NCBI GenBank assembly: GCA_016290295.1
Contig: JAEETJ010000007.1
Coordinates: forward strand, 1 to 64,000
DNA length: 64,000 bases
Source: Bacteroidales bacterium
GTDB lineage: Bacteria; Bacteroidota; Bacteroidia; Bacteroidales; WCHB1-69
Direction: 5' to 3'
Every line of letters starts with the position of its first letter. Position 1 is the first letter of the stretch. The translations under genes were made by a program, and so were the position numbers. This document shows, in pieces, positions 16,920 to 25,560 of this stretch. The notes under the pieces are model-generated. The model was not told the DNA's origin, searched no databases, and saw only the letters and a list, made by a program, of their open reading frames with translations.

Positions 16920-18134
16920 ATGAAAAAGAACTTATTAGACCGTTTTACGAAATATATTTCGTATGCCACTACATCAGACGAAAACTCCGAAACTTATCCC
17001 AGCACCCCGGGACAGTTGGTGTTCGGTGATTTTTTGGTAGAAGAATTGAAAAAACTTGGTTTACAAGAAGTTGAAAAAGACCAATACGGTTATGTAACTG
17101 CTACCTTGCCCGCTAACTGTGAGGACAAACAGCCTGTAATTGGCTTCATTTCTCATTTCGACACCGCCCCCGACATGCCAGGTATCGCTGCTCCGAGAAT
17201 TATCGAAAACTATGATGGTGGCGACATTATGCTCGATGCCGAAAGCAACACCGCCTTGACCTTGACAGATTTTCCTGAATTGAGCGATTATAAGGGACAG
17301 ACCTTGCTGACCACCGACGGAAAAACTCTTCTCGGTGCCGACGACAAAGCCGGTATCGCTGAGATAGTATGCGCTATGGAATATCTGATGAAACATCCGG
17401 AAATCAAGCACGGCAAGATTCGGGTGGGTTTCACTCCCGATGAGGAAATTGGTAAGGGTGTGGCGCATTTCAATGTGGAAAAATTCGGTTGCGATTTTGC
17501 TTATACCATGGACGGTGGTGCCTTCGGCGAGTTAGAGTACGAGAACTTCAATGCTGCTTCCGCTTGCATCAACATCCAAGGACGGAATATCCATCCTGGC
17601 TATGCTAAAGGAAAGATGGTGAATTCACAGCTGATTGCCATGGAGTTCAATGCCCTGTTGCCTGAATTTGAAAGACCGCAAAACACCCAGGATTATGAAG
17701 GTTTCTTCCTGCTGATACACATGGAGGGTACGGTGGAAAATTCCCAGCTCAGATACATTATCCGCGATCATGATCGCCAGAAATTCGAGGAGAAAAAACA
17801 ACTGATTCAGCAGATTGTGGAATTTCTGAACATCAAGTATCCGGGACGTGTCAGCTGCGAAATCAAAGACCAGTATTACAATATGCGCGAGATGGTGGAA
17901 CCCGTTTTCTTTGTGGTGGATCGTGCCGAAAAGGCTATGCGTGATGCTGGTATCGAACCCAAGGTGCAGCCTATCCGTGGCGGTACCGACGGTGCTAATT
18001 TGTCATTCAAGGGTCTGCCTTGTCCCAATATTTTTGCCGGCGGACACAACTTCCACGGCAAGTATGAGTATGTGCCCCTCGAATCCATGGAGAAAGCGGT
18101 GGAGGTGATTGTAAACATTTGCAAAGCCAGATAA
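16920..18134 (+). CDS. pepT: Peptidase T (tripeptide aminopeptidase, M20B)
   Basis: A cytoplasmic zinc enzyme that releases the N-terminal residue of tripeptides. Metal-site motifs: [32 protein letters not shown], and [14 protein letters not shown]. The dimerisation domain carries [20 protein letters not shown]. The C-terminal zinc ligand is in [13 protein letters not shown]. At 404 residues it matches the E. coli enzyme (408). It is one base from the next gene, so they are probably an operon. Confidence 0.96.
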   Translation: MKKNLLDRFTKYISYATTSDENSETYPSTPGQLVFGDFLVEELKKLGLQEVEKDQYGYVTATLPANCEDKQPVIGFISHFDTAPDMPGIAAPRIIENYDGGDIMLDAESNTALTLTDFPELSDYKGQTLLTTDGKTLLGADDKAGIAEIVCAMEYLMKHPEIKHGKIRVGFTPDEEIGKGVAHFNVEKFGCDFAYTMDGGAFGELEYENFNAASACINIQGRNIHPGYAKGKMVNSQLIAMEFNALLPEFERPQNTQDYEGFFLLIHMEGTVENSQLRYIIRDHDRQKFEEKKQLIQQIVEFLNIKYPGRVSCEIKDQYYNMREMVEPVFFVVDRAEKAMRDAGIEPKVQPIRGGTDGANLSFKGLPCPNIFAGGHNFHGKYEYVPLESMEKAVEVIVNICKAR

Positions 18135-18135
18135 A

Positions 18136-19083
18136 ATGCCCAAAATACTGATTGTTGACAGGGTTTTACCTGTTTTGTCGGAGCAATTGAGCGCCCACGG
18201 CTACGAGTGCGTGACCAACAGGGAGTTGACTCATGAGGCCTTTGTGGCCTTGCCTGATGAATACGTTGGACTGATTATCCGTAACCGCTTCACGATGGAT
18301 GCGGAAGCTATTGATTCCAAGCCGCATTTGCGCTTTGTGGTACGCATTGGTTCAGGCATGGAAAATATTGATACTCAGTATGCTGAAAGCAAGGGGGTGA
18401 AATGTATCAGCACCCCTGAGGGCAATGCCAATGCGGTGGCGGAGTTGTGTTTGACTTTCCTCTTGGCAGCTTTGCGGCATGTGGCCAATGCCGACCGGGA
18501 AGTACGGCAGGGAGCGTGGTTGCGCGAGCAAAATAAGGGCACCGAGTTGGCCTCACAAACTGTGGGTATTATCGGTTATGGTCATACGGGTCCAGCCTTT
18601 GCCAAGTTGCTTAAAGCTTTGGGTTGCAGGGTATTGTGTTATGACCGTTACCGTCACAATTATGGGGATGAAAATGCGGAAGAGGTTAGCTTGGAGGAGC
18701 TTTTCAAGCAGTGTAATGTCATCTCTTTGCATGTAAATTATCTTCCTGAAAATCATTATTTTATCAATAAGAAACTTATCGACCAGATTAAACATCCCTT
18801 TATTTTCATCAACACTTCAAGGGGCTGGGCGGTGAACACACAGGATGTGCTGACCGCCATCAAAGAAGGCAAAATTAAATACGCCTGCTTCGATGTATTG
18901 GAATATGAATCTTCGCGTCTACAAATACCTCCGAAGGAAGAGTGGGACATGACACTACGCGAGTTAGCGGATACCGATTGTGTGCTCCTCACTCCCCACG
19001 TCGGAGGACAAACTTACGAGTCCGAGCGGAGACACGTGGAAGTTGCGGTGGAAAAGATATTAGCTGGAGGCGGGGAGACGTGA
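18136..19083 (+). CDS. D-2-hydroxyacid dehydrogenase (phosphoglycerate dehydrogenase-like)
   Basis: NAD-dependent oxidoreductase of the D-isomer 2-hydroxyacid family. The substrate domain has IIRNRFTMDAEAIDSKPHLRF and RIGSGMENIDTQYAESKGV. The Rossmann motif is GIIGYGHTGPAFAKLL at about residues 140-155. The catalytic His is in LLTPHVGGQT, and the conserved FINTSRGWAVNTQD supplies the Arg. Serine pathway use is the common annotation, but this length (315) is also shared by other hydroxyacid dehydrogenases, so the substrate is not settled. The stop codon lies at the start of a repeat-filled spacer. Confidence 0.82.
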   Translation: MPKILIVDRVLPVLSEQLSAHGYECVTNRELTHEAFVALPDEYVGLIIRNRFTMDAEAIDSKPHLRFVVRIGSGMENIDTQYAESKGVKCISTPEGNANAVAELCLTFLLAALRHVANADREVRQGAWLREQNKGTELASQTVGIIGYGHTGPAFAKLLKALGCRVLCYDRYRHNYGDENAEEVSLEELFKQCNVISLHVNYLPENHYFINKKLIDQIKHPFIFINTSRGWAVNTQDVLTAIKEGKIKYACFDVLEYESSRLQIPPKEEWDMTLRELADTDCVLLTPHVGGQTYESERRHVEVAVEKILAGGGET

Positions 19084-19296
19084 GGTTAGGTGTTAGTAAG
19101 GACGCACTGTAAGCGTCCGCTGGGGAGTCTCGCTTCGCTCGAGGGGAGTGGACTTTGTCCAAAGGGGAGTCTCGCACTACGTGCTCGAGGGGAGTTTTTT
19201 AGGTTAGGAAGGTTGGTTAGATGATTATAGGATTACAGGATTACAAGATGATGATTTTGAATTATTAACTATTAACTATTAATTGTTAATTGTTAA
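19084..19296. repeat. Composite palindromic element plus tandem words between convergent genes
   Basis: Begins with GGACGCACTGTAAGCGTCC (6-bp stem). A composite nearly identical to 14526-14600 follows, with cores GC-TTC-GC, TGGAC-TTT-GTCCA and GCAC-TAC-GTGC. Then GGTTAGGAAGGTTGG, GGATTACAG words, and ATTAACTATTAACT / GTTAATTGTTAACT words up to the thyA stop codon. Confidence 0.8.
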
Positions 19297-20091
19297 CTAC
19301 ACTGCGACTTCCGCTTTGATGTGCGGGTCGGGATTGTAGTTTTCCAAAGTAAAGTCTTCGTATTGAAAGTCGAAAATTGACTTCACCTCTGGGTTAATCC
19401 GCATGGTGGGAAGCTGTTTCGGGGTGCGGGTAAGCTGCAACTTGGCTTGTTCCACATGGTTGGAATATATGTGGGCATCGCCGAAGGTGTGGACAAACTC
19501 CTTGGCCTTGAGACCGCAAACCTGGGCCACCATCATCAGGAGCAATGAATAGGAGGCAATGTTGAAGGGCACGCCCAAAAAGACGTCCGCACTACGCTGG
19601 TACAGCTGGCAGGAAATCTCACCGTTGTTGACGTAGAACTGGAAAAGCACATGGCAGGGAGGCAGGGCCATTTTGGGCACCTCGCCCACATTCCAGGCAC
19701 AGACCATCAGCCGGCGCGAGTCGGGATTGGTTTTGATTTGCTCGATGAGCTCTGAAATCTGATCTACCGCATGGCCGTCGGCGGTAGCCCATGAGCGCCA
19801 TTGTTTGCCATACACAGGTCCCAGGTCACCATTCTCATCGGCCCACTCGTCCCATATAGATACCCCATTGTCTTTCAGGTACTTAATATTGGTATCTCCT
19901 TTCAAAAACCACAGCAGTTCATAAATGATGGAGCGCAGGTGCAGCTTTTTGGTGGTCAGCACAGGAAAACCATCGGCTAAGTTGAAGCGCATCTGGTGTC
20001 CGAAGACACTGTAAGTGCCGGTGCCGGTGCGGTCACTTTTGTAGCTGCCTTCCGTCAAAATTCGTTGTAAAAGGTCAAGGTATTGTTGCAT
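19297..20091 (-). CDS. thyA: Thymidylate synthase
   Basis: Makes dTMP from dUMP with methylene-THF. The catalytic cysteine is C146 in [12 protein letters not shown], the same number as in E. coli, and the length of 264 residues is identical to that enzyme. [19 protein letters not shown] and [18 protein letters not shown] are family signatures. A minus-strand -7 box lies 23 bases upstream. The folA gene that often follows is not here. Confidence 0.97.
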   Translation of the reverse strand: MQQYLDLLQRILTEGSYKSDRTGTGTYSVFGHQMRFNLADGFPVLTTKKLHLRSIIYELLWFLKGDTNIKYLKDNGVSIWDEWADENGDLGPVYGKQWRSWATADGHAVDQISELIEQIKTNPDSRRLMVCAWNVGEVPKMALPPCHVLFQFYVNNGEISCQLYQRSADVFLGVPFNIASYSLLLMMVAQVCGLKAKEFVHTFGDAHIYSNHVEQAKLQLTRTPKQLPTMRINPEVKSIFDFQYEDFTLENYNPDPHIKAEVAV

Positions 20092-20113
20092 GGGGAAAAA
20101 ACATTAATAAATG

Positions 20114-20121
20114 CAAAAATA
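20114..20121 (-). promoter_or_regulatory. -7 promoter element of thyA
   Basis: Reads TATTTTTG on the minus strand, fitting TAnnTTTG, 23 bases before the thyA start codon. Confidence 0.6.
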
Positions 20122-20149
20122 CGAAAAAAAATAATGTGTTGGATAAGGG

Positions 20150-20245
20150 TTGGGAGGGTTAGAGGATTAGAGGATTAGAGGATTACGGGATTAGAGGATT
20201 ACAGGATTACAGGATTACAGGATTAAAGGATTACGGGATGGTGGA
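20150..20245. repeat. GGATTACAG tandem word array
   Basis: About ten degenerate copies of GGATTAGA / GGATTACAG / GGATTACGG in one orientation, preceded by GGTTGGGAGGGTTAGA. The words are 8-9 bases with no constant spacers, so this is not CRISPR. It lies between divergent thyA and the capsule promoter. Confidence 0.8.
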
Positions 20246-20298
20246 TTATTAGTTCTCGTTGCTCGTGTTTCACAACAAAAAAATTTGAAATTTGGCCA

Positions 20299-20328
20299 TT
20301 GAACTTTAAAATATATTTTCTATTTTTG
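20299..20328 (+). promoter_or_regulatory. Promoter of the capsule locus
   Basis: TTG at 20299-20301 and TATTTTTG at 20321-20328 are 19 bases apart, the Bacteroidota -33/-7 spacing. Transcription would start near 20335 and leave a leader of about 160 bases before the UpxY-like gene. I see no inverted repeats flanking it, so it does not look like an invertible Bacteroides-type capsule promoter. Confidence 0.6.
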
Positions 20329-20352
20329 CAATAGTGAATATCTATATATTTG

Positions 20353-20466
20353 CTGATAGGAGGGCGGTCACCTATGCTTGGGTTCAGGTATAGTCCGAAA
20401 GGGTCTGGAAGTTAAGAAGTTCAAACCCCAAAAACACATCTCCCGTTGTTGGCTGATTTTTATCAG
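20353..20466 (+). promoter_or_regulatory. Possible structured RNA leader of the capsule operon
   Basis: CTGATA at 20353-20358 can pair with TATCAG at 20461-20466 and close a 114-base domain. Inside, TTGGGTT can pair with AACCCCAA and CCGAAAGG forms a GAAA-type hairpin. The closing strand can instead form a local hairpin CTGAT-TTTT-ATCAG (20453-20466), so two exclusive structures are possible. UpxY-type proteins act on such 5' leaders. The fold is drawn by eye only. Confidence 0.4.
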
Positions 20467-20496
20467 GCAGGGAAATAGGATATTGTAAGAACAATT

Positions 20497-21057
20497 ATGC
20501 AAGTAGTTGAAAATATGGAAGATATAAAGAAATCTTGGTTTGCGATGAAAGTGTTTCATAACAAGGTTTTTGAGATTGAGGCCTACTTGCGGGCCAAGGG
20601 TGTTGAGACCTATTTTCCGCTGCGTTATGAGGAGATTATTACAGGAGATGAGAGAAAGAAGGTGCGTAAACCCGTGATTACTTCATTGATTTTTTTTCGA
20701 ACTTTTTCCGAAAAAACAGAAGAGTTAGAAAAGGAACTGTCATCCAGGGCGATGTTATACAAATATCGAAAATCGCGTCAGGTGGCAGTCATACCTGACA
20801 GAGAGATGGAAATCTTCAAGATGGTTACATCAGAGGACAGCAGCAAGTGGGATTTTGTGGATGTTGACAGTATAAAGTTTTCCACCAACGACCGGGTACG
20901 GGTGACGGGTGGGGACTTTAAAGGAGCGGAAGGTTACATCAAGCGTATCAAGGGAAACCGACGCCTTGTTGTAGCGATAGAAGGAGTTGTGGCGATTGCC
21001 ACCGCATATATCCCCTCGTGCTACCTTGAGAAGTTGACAGGTGGATTACAGGATTGA
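20497..21057 (+). CDS. UpxY-type NusG-family capsule transcription antiterminator
   Basis: A NusG paralog that lets RNA polymerase read through the long capsule operon. The NGN domain is at about residues 10-115 (KKSWFAMKVFHNKVFEIEAYL, EEIITGDERKKVRKPVITSLIFFR) and the KOW motif near 128-160 (TNDRVRVTGGDFKGAEGYIKRIKGNRRLVV). The position as first gene of the locus matches Bacteroides capsule loci. An alternative start is the ATG at 20515. The last residues (GGLQD) and the stop codon are encoded by the first GGATTACAG repeat words. Confidence 0.88.
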   Translation: MQVVENMEDIKKSWFAMKVFHNKVFEIEAYLRAKGVETYFPLRYEEIITGDERKKVRKPVITSLIFFRTFSEKTEELEKELSSRAMLYKYRKSRQVAVIPDREMEIFKMVTSEDSSKWDFVDVDSIKFSTNDRVRVTGGDFKGAEGYIKRIKGNRRLVVAIEGVVAIATAYIPSCYLEKLTGGLQD

Positions 21058-21150
21058 TGGATTACAGGATTACAGGATTAAGGGATTACAGGATTACGGG
21101 ATTACAGGATGAAAGGATTACAGGATGAAAGGGTTAGGGGGTAGTAAGGT
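21042..21150. repeat. GGATTACAG tandem word array, overlapping the 3' end of the UpxY-like gene
   Basis: GGATTACAGGATTGATGG starts inside the coding sequence, and further GGATTACAG, GGATTACGG and GATGAAAGG words fill the spacer before the export gene. The stop codon TGA of the antiterminator gene is part of the array. Confidence 0.8.
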
Positions 21151-21208
21151 GGGTATTAAAGTTCAATCTTTAATTTTTTGTTGTGAAGATAATAGAAAAG
21201 CATAATTT

Positions 21209-22036
21209 ATGAAAAAAACAAGTTTATTTATTTTTGCGTTGTTGGTATTGTTGTCGGCCTGCAATACATCCAAAAGAATCACCTATTTCCAGGATATTCA
21301 GGATTATAAAGATACGGCGAAGGTTGTGGAGCAGCCTGCACCAGAGATACGCTTGCGACCGGAAGACAAGATTTCCATTATCGTCAATAGCAAAGACCCG
21401 GAATTGACAGCCTTGTTCAATTTGCCTTATACCACCAGGATTCTCGGATCCTCTTCGGAAAATATTAGTACCACCAATCAGGGTACATCTGGCTATATTA
21501 TCAAAAGGGATGGCACTATTGATTTTCCGGTATTGGGATCTGTGCCAGCAGCTGGCAAAACTCGCGACGAGTTGTCGTCTTTTATCAAATCTGAGCTGAT
21601 AAGCCGTAATTTGGTCAATGATCCCGTGGTGACGGTGGAGTTTGTGAATCTTCAGTTTTCGGTGATGGGAGAGGTGCGTTCGCCGGGCACTTACAAGATT
21701 ACCCGTGATTATGTGACGCTGCTGGATGCCTTGTCAATGGCGGGCGATTTGAACATCAACGGCAAGCGTGAGAATGTGTTAGTGCTTCGTCCCGACTCTA
21801 TCGGTAAATTGACGGCCTATACTGTGGATATGCGCTCTTTTGCCGATGTGCAGAACTCTCCGGTTTATTACATTCATCAAAACGATTACATTTACGTGGA
21901 ACCTAACCGTAAGCGAGCCAACGAGTCCTCGGTTAACGCCAACACCGTTCAATCCGCTGCCTTCTGGATTTCCGTGGCCTCCTTCCTCGCCTCCGTCGCC
22001 TCCACCATTTCCGTAATCGTCACCAGAGCGAGATAG
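21209..22036 (+). CDS. Polysaccharide export outer-membrane lipoprotein (Wza-like)
   Basis: Forms the outer-membrane exit channel for the capsule. Lipoprotein signal with lipobox LLSAC (Cys18). RLRPEDKISIIVNSKDPEL begins the poly-export domain, and SLBB-type repeats follow (FSVMGEVRSPGTYKITRDYVTLLDALSMAGDLN). A hydrophobic helix near the C-terminus (AAFWISVASFLASVASTISV) is the membrane-spanning part usual in Bacteroidota members. It precedes the kinase/co-polymerase gene, its known partner. Confidence 0.92.
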   Translation: MKKTSLFIFALLVLLSACNTSKRITYFQDIQDYKDTAKVVEQPAPEIRLRPEDKISIIVNSKDPELTALFNLPYTTRILGSSSENISTTNQGTSGYIIKRDGTIDFPVLGSVPAAGKTRDELSSFIKSELISRNLVNDPVVTVEFVNLQFSVMGEVRSPGTYKITRDYVTLLDALSMAGDLNINGKRENVLVLRPDSIGKLTAYTVDMRSFADVQNSPVYYIHQNDYIYVEPNRKRANESSVNANTVQSAAFWISVASFLASVASTISVIVTRAR

Positions 22037-22165
22037 TTGACAGTTGACAATTGACAATTGACAGTTGACAATTAACAATTCAAAACCATCATCCTGTAAT
22101 CCTGTAATCTTGTAATCCTGTAATCCTGTAATCTTGTAATCCTGTAATCTTTTAACCTTTCTAAC
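22037..22165. repeat. TTGACAATTGACAG words followed by inverted GGATTACAG array
   Basis: Five TTGACARTT words follow the stop of the export gene, then seven ATCCTGTA / ATCTTGTA words (complement of GGATTACAG) and TTTTAACCTTTCTAACCC. The orientation is opposite to that of the array at 21042-21150 one gene upstream. Confidence 0.8.
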
Positions 22166-22179
22166 CCTAAAAAAACATC

Positions 22180-24669
22180 ATGCAAGAAAACCAAACATTA
22201 TCACCCCATACTGCAGAAAACCAGCAGGAAAAGGCCGTTGACCTGAAAGCGATTTATTATCTCTGTGTGTCGCATTGGTACTGGTTTTTGATATCGGTTA
22301 TTTTAGTGATGGGATTGACTACTTTTTACCTGCTCAAAACCACACCGGTATATACCCGTTCGGCTAAGGTGCTGGTAAAATCAGAGGATAAGGGACGCTC
22401 GGCTATAGATGTCAGTGATTTTTCCGATATGGGTTTGGTTGCCAATAGTGTAAAAATCAATAATGAGTTATTGACCATCAAGTCCATTGACAACATTGAG
22501 GATGTGGTGCGTCGTCTGCATTTGGACATGAATTACACTTCCGATGGACTTTTCCATCAGGAATTGCTGTACGACAAGACTTTACCAGTGAATGTTGATT
22601 TGCCGGGTATTGCCGACAATACTTCAGTATCCTTCGATCTGAAAATCAAGGCAAAAGAGCTTGTCCTTTCTGATTTTGTGCTGAATAAAGAGGAAAAGTC
22701 AGGAAAGATTACCGCCAGCATAGGCGATACGGTGAATACACCAGTGGGCCTCGTGTGTGTACAGCCTACGGAGTTTTATAAGCCAGGCGAGAATTATGAC
22801 AAAATTCATGTGAAGCGCTCGGGAATTGAGGGAACTGCCCGCCGTTATGCCGGCAGGATTAATGTGGTTTTGGCGGCTAAGAATACGGATGTGATGTCTC
22901 TTTCCATAGAGGATATCTCCAAAAGAAGGGGTGATGACATTCTCAATATGCTCATCGCGGTTTATAATGGCAACTGGCTGAAAGACAAGAACCAGATTAT
23001 GGTGAGTACCTCCATGTTTATCGATGACCGTTTGCAGCTGATAGAGCAGGAGTTGGGCAATGTGGACAGTGACATTTCCTCCTACAAAAGTGCCAATCTA
23101 TTGCCCGATGTCAATGCGGTATCCAATATTTACCTGTCGCAGAATACCGCCACCTCCAACCGTATCTTGGATTTGAACAATCAGATTTCCATCACCCGCT
23201 ACATTCGTAATATTCTGGTCAGCGAAAGTGTGAAAAACCAGCTGCTACCAGTCAATTCTGGGGTGAACAGCAGCAATATAGAAAGTCAGATTGCCACCTA
23301 CAACACCATGATGCTTCGCCGAAACAGCCTGGTGGCCAATAGTAGCGAGCAAAACCCCTTGGTACAGGATTTGGATGAGAAATTAGCCGCCATGCGCCAG
23401 TCGGTCATTGCCACCATCGACAACCAGTTGGTGACGCTGAATGACCAGTTGGCCAGTTTGCAGGGTACAGAGCGTCAGATTACCGCACGTTTGGCGGCCA
23501 ATCCAGGCCAGGCCAAATATTTGCTCTCGGTGGAACGTCAGCAGAAGGTGAAGGAATCCCTGTACCTGTTTTTGTTACAGAAACGTGAGGAAAATGAGCT
23601 TTCTCAAGCCTTTACGGCCTACAATACGCGGGTAATTGAGAAACCTAATGGACCATCAGCACCTACAAAACCGAGAAAAGCTATCATCAGATTGATTGCC
23701 TTGATGGTAGGTTTGGCCATTCCGGCTATAATTCTCTTCTTGATAGAATATCTTAATACCACCGTCCGTAGCCGTAAGGACATAGAAAAACTGAGCTTGC
23801 CTTTCATCGGGGAAATTCCGTTGGCCTACAGTGTGGCAGACCAGAAAAAGCAGAAGAAAGAAGCCAAAAAGAAAAAGGAAGCGCAGAAGGACCTGGAGAA
23901 GAAAGAAGGTTTTGCCGGTGCCGTAGTGGTGAAACAGGGTAGTCGTAATGTCATTAACGAGGCTTTCCGTGTATTCCGTACCAATCTGGAATTCATGAGC
24001 AAAGACAGGGAGTCCAACATTTTTATGTTCACCTCCTTCAATCCTGGCTCTGGCAAATCGTTCATTGCCATCAACTCCGCCATCGCCTTGGCTATCAAAA
24101 ACAAAAAAGTGCTGGTGATAGACGGTGACTTGCGTCACGCTTCTTTGTCAGCCTTTATTTTCTCCCCCAAAAAAGGTCTTGCCAATTATTTAGCTCGCCA
24201 GGATGAAGATATCCAGTCCCTGATTATCAAAAGCGATGATTACCCGGGTTTGGATTATCTGCCGGTGGGTACGATTCCACCGAATCCTACTGAATTATTG
24301 GAAGATGCACGTTTTGGTGATTTGATTAGCCAGTTTGGCAAGGAGTATGATTATGTTTTGATTGACTGTCCACCCATTGACATTGTGGCTGATCCGCAAA
24401 TTATCAACAAGTACGTGGACCGCACCATTTTTGTAGTCCGTGCTGGTCTGATGGAGCGCAGTTTGTTGCCCGAACTCGAAAATCTTTATACCCAGCACAA
24501 GTACAAAAACATGTGCCTCGTCCTCAATGGGACCACCGGCGGTGATGGCCGCTATGGCTACCGCTACGGTTATCGCTATGGCTACCGCTATGGCTACAAA
24601 TACGGCTATAAGTATGGCTATCATCACGCGTATGGTCAAGGAGAAGGGTATTATCAGGAGGAGGAGTAG
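22180..24669 (+). CDS. Capsule chain-length regulator and BY-type tyrosine kinase (Wzc-like)
   Basis: An inner-membrane co-polymerase fused to a bacterial tyrosine kinase. Membrane helix 1 is near residues 33-52 (WYWFLISVILVMG), a Wzz periplasmic domain with coiled coil fills about 60-500, and helix 2 lies near 507-525 (IRLIALMVGLAIPAIILFLIEY). The kinase has Walker A GSGKS at 623-627 and Walker A' VLVIDGDLRH, then VLIDCPPIDIVADPQ. The C-terminal tail is a tyrosine cluster of GYRY/GYKY repeats with 15 tyrosines in the last ~45 residues, the expected autophosphorylation site but unusually regular. The PHP phosphatase gene downstream is the likely opposing enzyme. Confidence 0.93.
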   Translation: MQENQTLSPHTAENQQEKAVDLKAIYYLCVSHWYWFLISVILVMGLTTFYLLKTTPVYTRSAKVLVKSEDKGRSAIDVSDFSDMGLVANSVKINNELLTIKSIDNIEDVVRRLHLDMNYTSDGLFHQELLYDKTLPVNVDLPGIADNTSVSFDLKIKAKELVLSDFVLNKEEKSGKITASIGDTVNTPVGLVCVQPTEFYKPGENYDKIHVKRSGIEGTARRYAGRINVVLAAKNTDVMSLSIEDISKRRGDDILNMLIAVYNGNWLKDKNQIMVSTSMFIDDRLQLIEQELGNVDSDISSYKSANLLPDVNAVSNIYLSQNTATSNRILDLNNQISITRYIRNILVSESVKNQLLPVNSGVNSSNIESQIATYNTMMLRRNSLVANSSEQNPLVQDLDEKLAAMRQSVIATIDNQLVTLNDQLASLQGTERQITARLAANPGQAKYLLSVERQQKVKESLYLFLLQKREENELSQAFTAYNTRVIEKPNGPSAPTKPRKAIIRLIALMVGLAIPAIILFLIEYLNTTVRSRKDIEKLSLPFIGEIPLAYSVADQKKQKKEAKKKKEAQKDLEKKEGFAGAVVVKQGSRNVINEAFRVFRTNLEFMSKDRESNIFMFTSFNPGSGKSFIAINSAIALAIKNKKVLVIDGDLRHASLSAFIFSPKKGLANYLARQDEDIQSLIIKSDDYPGLDYLPVGTIPPNPTELLEDARFGDLISQFGKEYDYVLIDCPPIDIVADPQIINKYVDRTIFVVRAGLMERSLLPELENLYTQHKYKNMCLVLNGTTGGDGRYGYRYGYRYGYRYGYKYGYKYGYHHAYGQGEGYYQEEE
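24550..24633 (+). repeat. Coding minisatellite for the Wzc tyrosine tail
   Basis: Imperfect 12-base units (GGCTACCGCTAT type) encode GYRY three times and GYKY twice. Copy changes in steps of 12 bases keep the frame and would change the number of phosphorylatable tyrosines. Confidence 0.75.
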
Positions 24670-24866
24670 CACTCAGTTGACAATTGACAATTCACAATCC
24701 ATCATCCTGTAATCCCGTAATCAATACCTCTCCCCTCAAGCACGAAGTGCGAGACTCCCCTTTGGACGAAGTCCACTCCCCTTGAGCGAAGCGAAACTCC
24801 CCAGCGGACACACGCGGTGCGTCCCTACAAACCCTAACTTTCCTAACCTTTTTAACCAATCACTCC
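24670..24866. repeat. Composite palindromic element (inverted) and tandem words
   Basis: TTGACAATTGACAATTCACAA and ATCCTGTAATCCCGTAATC words lead into the inverse of the 14526/19123 composite, with cores GCAC-GAA-GTGC, GGAC-GAA-GTCC and GCGAAGCG. Then GCGGACACACGCGGTGCGTCC and CCTAACTTTCCTAACC. Core bases differ from the other copies but remain self-complementary. Confidence 0.8.
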
Positions 24867-24869
24867 CCC

Positions 24870-25541
24870 ATGCTTTTCCCCCGCATCTCCTCCCTCCTTT
24901 CCGCTTTCACCGATTATCACTCCCATATTTTGCCGGGGGTGGATGATGGGGTGAAGAAGATGGAAGTTTCTTTGCAGGTATTGCAGCGCTATGAAGAGAT
25001 GGGTATTGCTGAGGTTTGGTGTACCCCGCATATCATGGAAGACATTCCTAATACTACGGAAGGTTTGAAGGCTCGTTTTGTGGAGCTTTGTGCGGCTTAC
25101 CAGGGTTCTATCAAGTTACACTTGGCGGCGGAATATATGTTGGATGGTCTTTTTGAGGAGCGTTTGGAGTTGGGTGATTTGCTTACCTTAGGAGGAGAAG
25201 GAAATCAGCTATTGGTAGAGACCTCCTATTTCACTCCGCCTATGGATATGGAGCAAATCCTTTTCCGTATTAAGCAAAAGGGCTATTTCCCGGTCTTGGC
25301 CCATCCCGAACGCTATGTTTATATGGGCAAAGAAAGATATAAAGAACTGAAAGAAAAAGATATACGTTTTCAGCTGAACCTATCCACCTTGGCAGGTGCC
25401 TACGGCCCGGAAGCCAAAACCAAAGCCCAATGGCTGCTCAAAAAACAATACTATAACCTCGCTGGCTCCGACCTTCACTCCCTCCGCAATATGGAGTTCT
25501 GGTCTTCCCGAGCACCAAGAGCCCTCCGAGTAATCCTGTAA
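24870..25541 (+). CDS. PHP-domain protein-tyrosine phosphatase (CpsB/YwqE-like)
   Basis: A metal-dependent phosphatase expected to remove phosphate from the Wzc-like kinase. Motifs: [15 protein letters not shown] (His17, His19), [37 protein letters not shown] and GSDLHSL. At 223 residues it is slightly short of the ~250 usual. The final residues RVIL and the stop codon are encoded by a GTAATCCTGTAATCC repeat, so the natural C-terminal helix seems lost or replaced. Followed 19 bases later by nagB. Confidence 0.85.
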   Translation: MLFPRISSLLSAFTDYHSHILPGVDDGVKKMEVSLQVLQRYEEMGIAEVWCTPHIMEDIPNTTEGLKARFVELCAAYQGSIKLHLAAEYMLDGLFEERLELGDLLTLGGEGNQLLVETSYFTPPMDMEQILFRIKQKGYFPVLAHPERYVYMGKERYKELKEKDIRFQLNLSTLAGAYGPEAKTKAQWLLKKQYYNLAGSDLHSLRNMEFWSSRAPRALRVIL

Positions 25542-25560
25542 TCCAAAAATCAAAAAACAA

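Noticed and set aside
20150..20245. Possible CRISPR array in GGATTACAG repeats
   Set aside because: Units are 8-9 bases, degenerate and contiguous, without unique spacers of constant length, and no cas genes are present.
20353..20466. Known riboswitch or SRP/6S RNA in the capsule leader
   Set aside because: I compared it mentally with common conserved cores (SRP domain IV, TPP, cobalamin, c-di-GMP, preQ1) and none fits; kept only as an unnamed structured leader.
20281..20500. Invertible capsule promoter as in Bacteroides fragilis
   Set aside because: No long inverted repeats flank the promoter and no tyrosine recombinase gene is adjacent.
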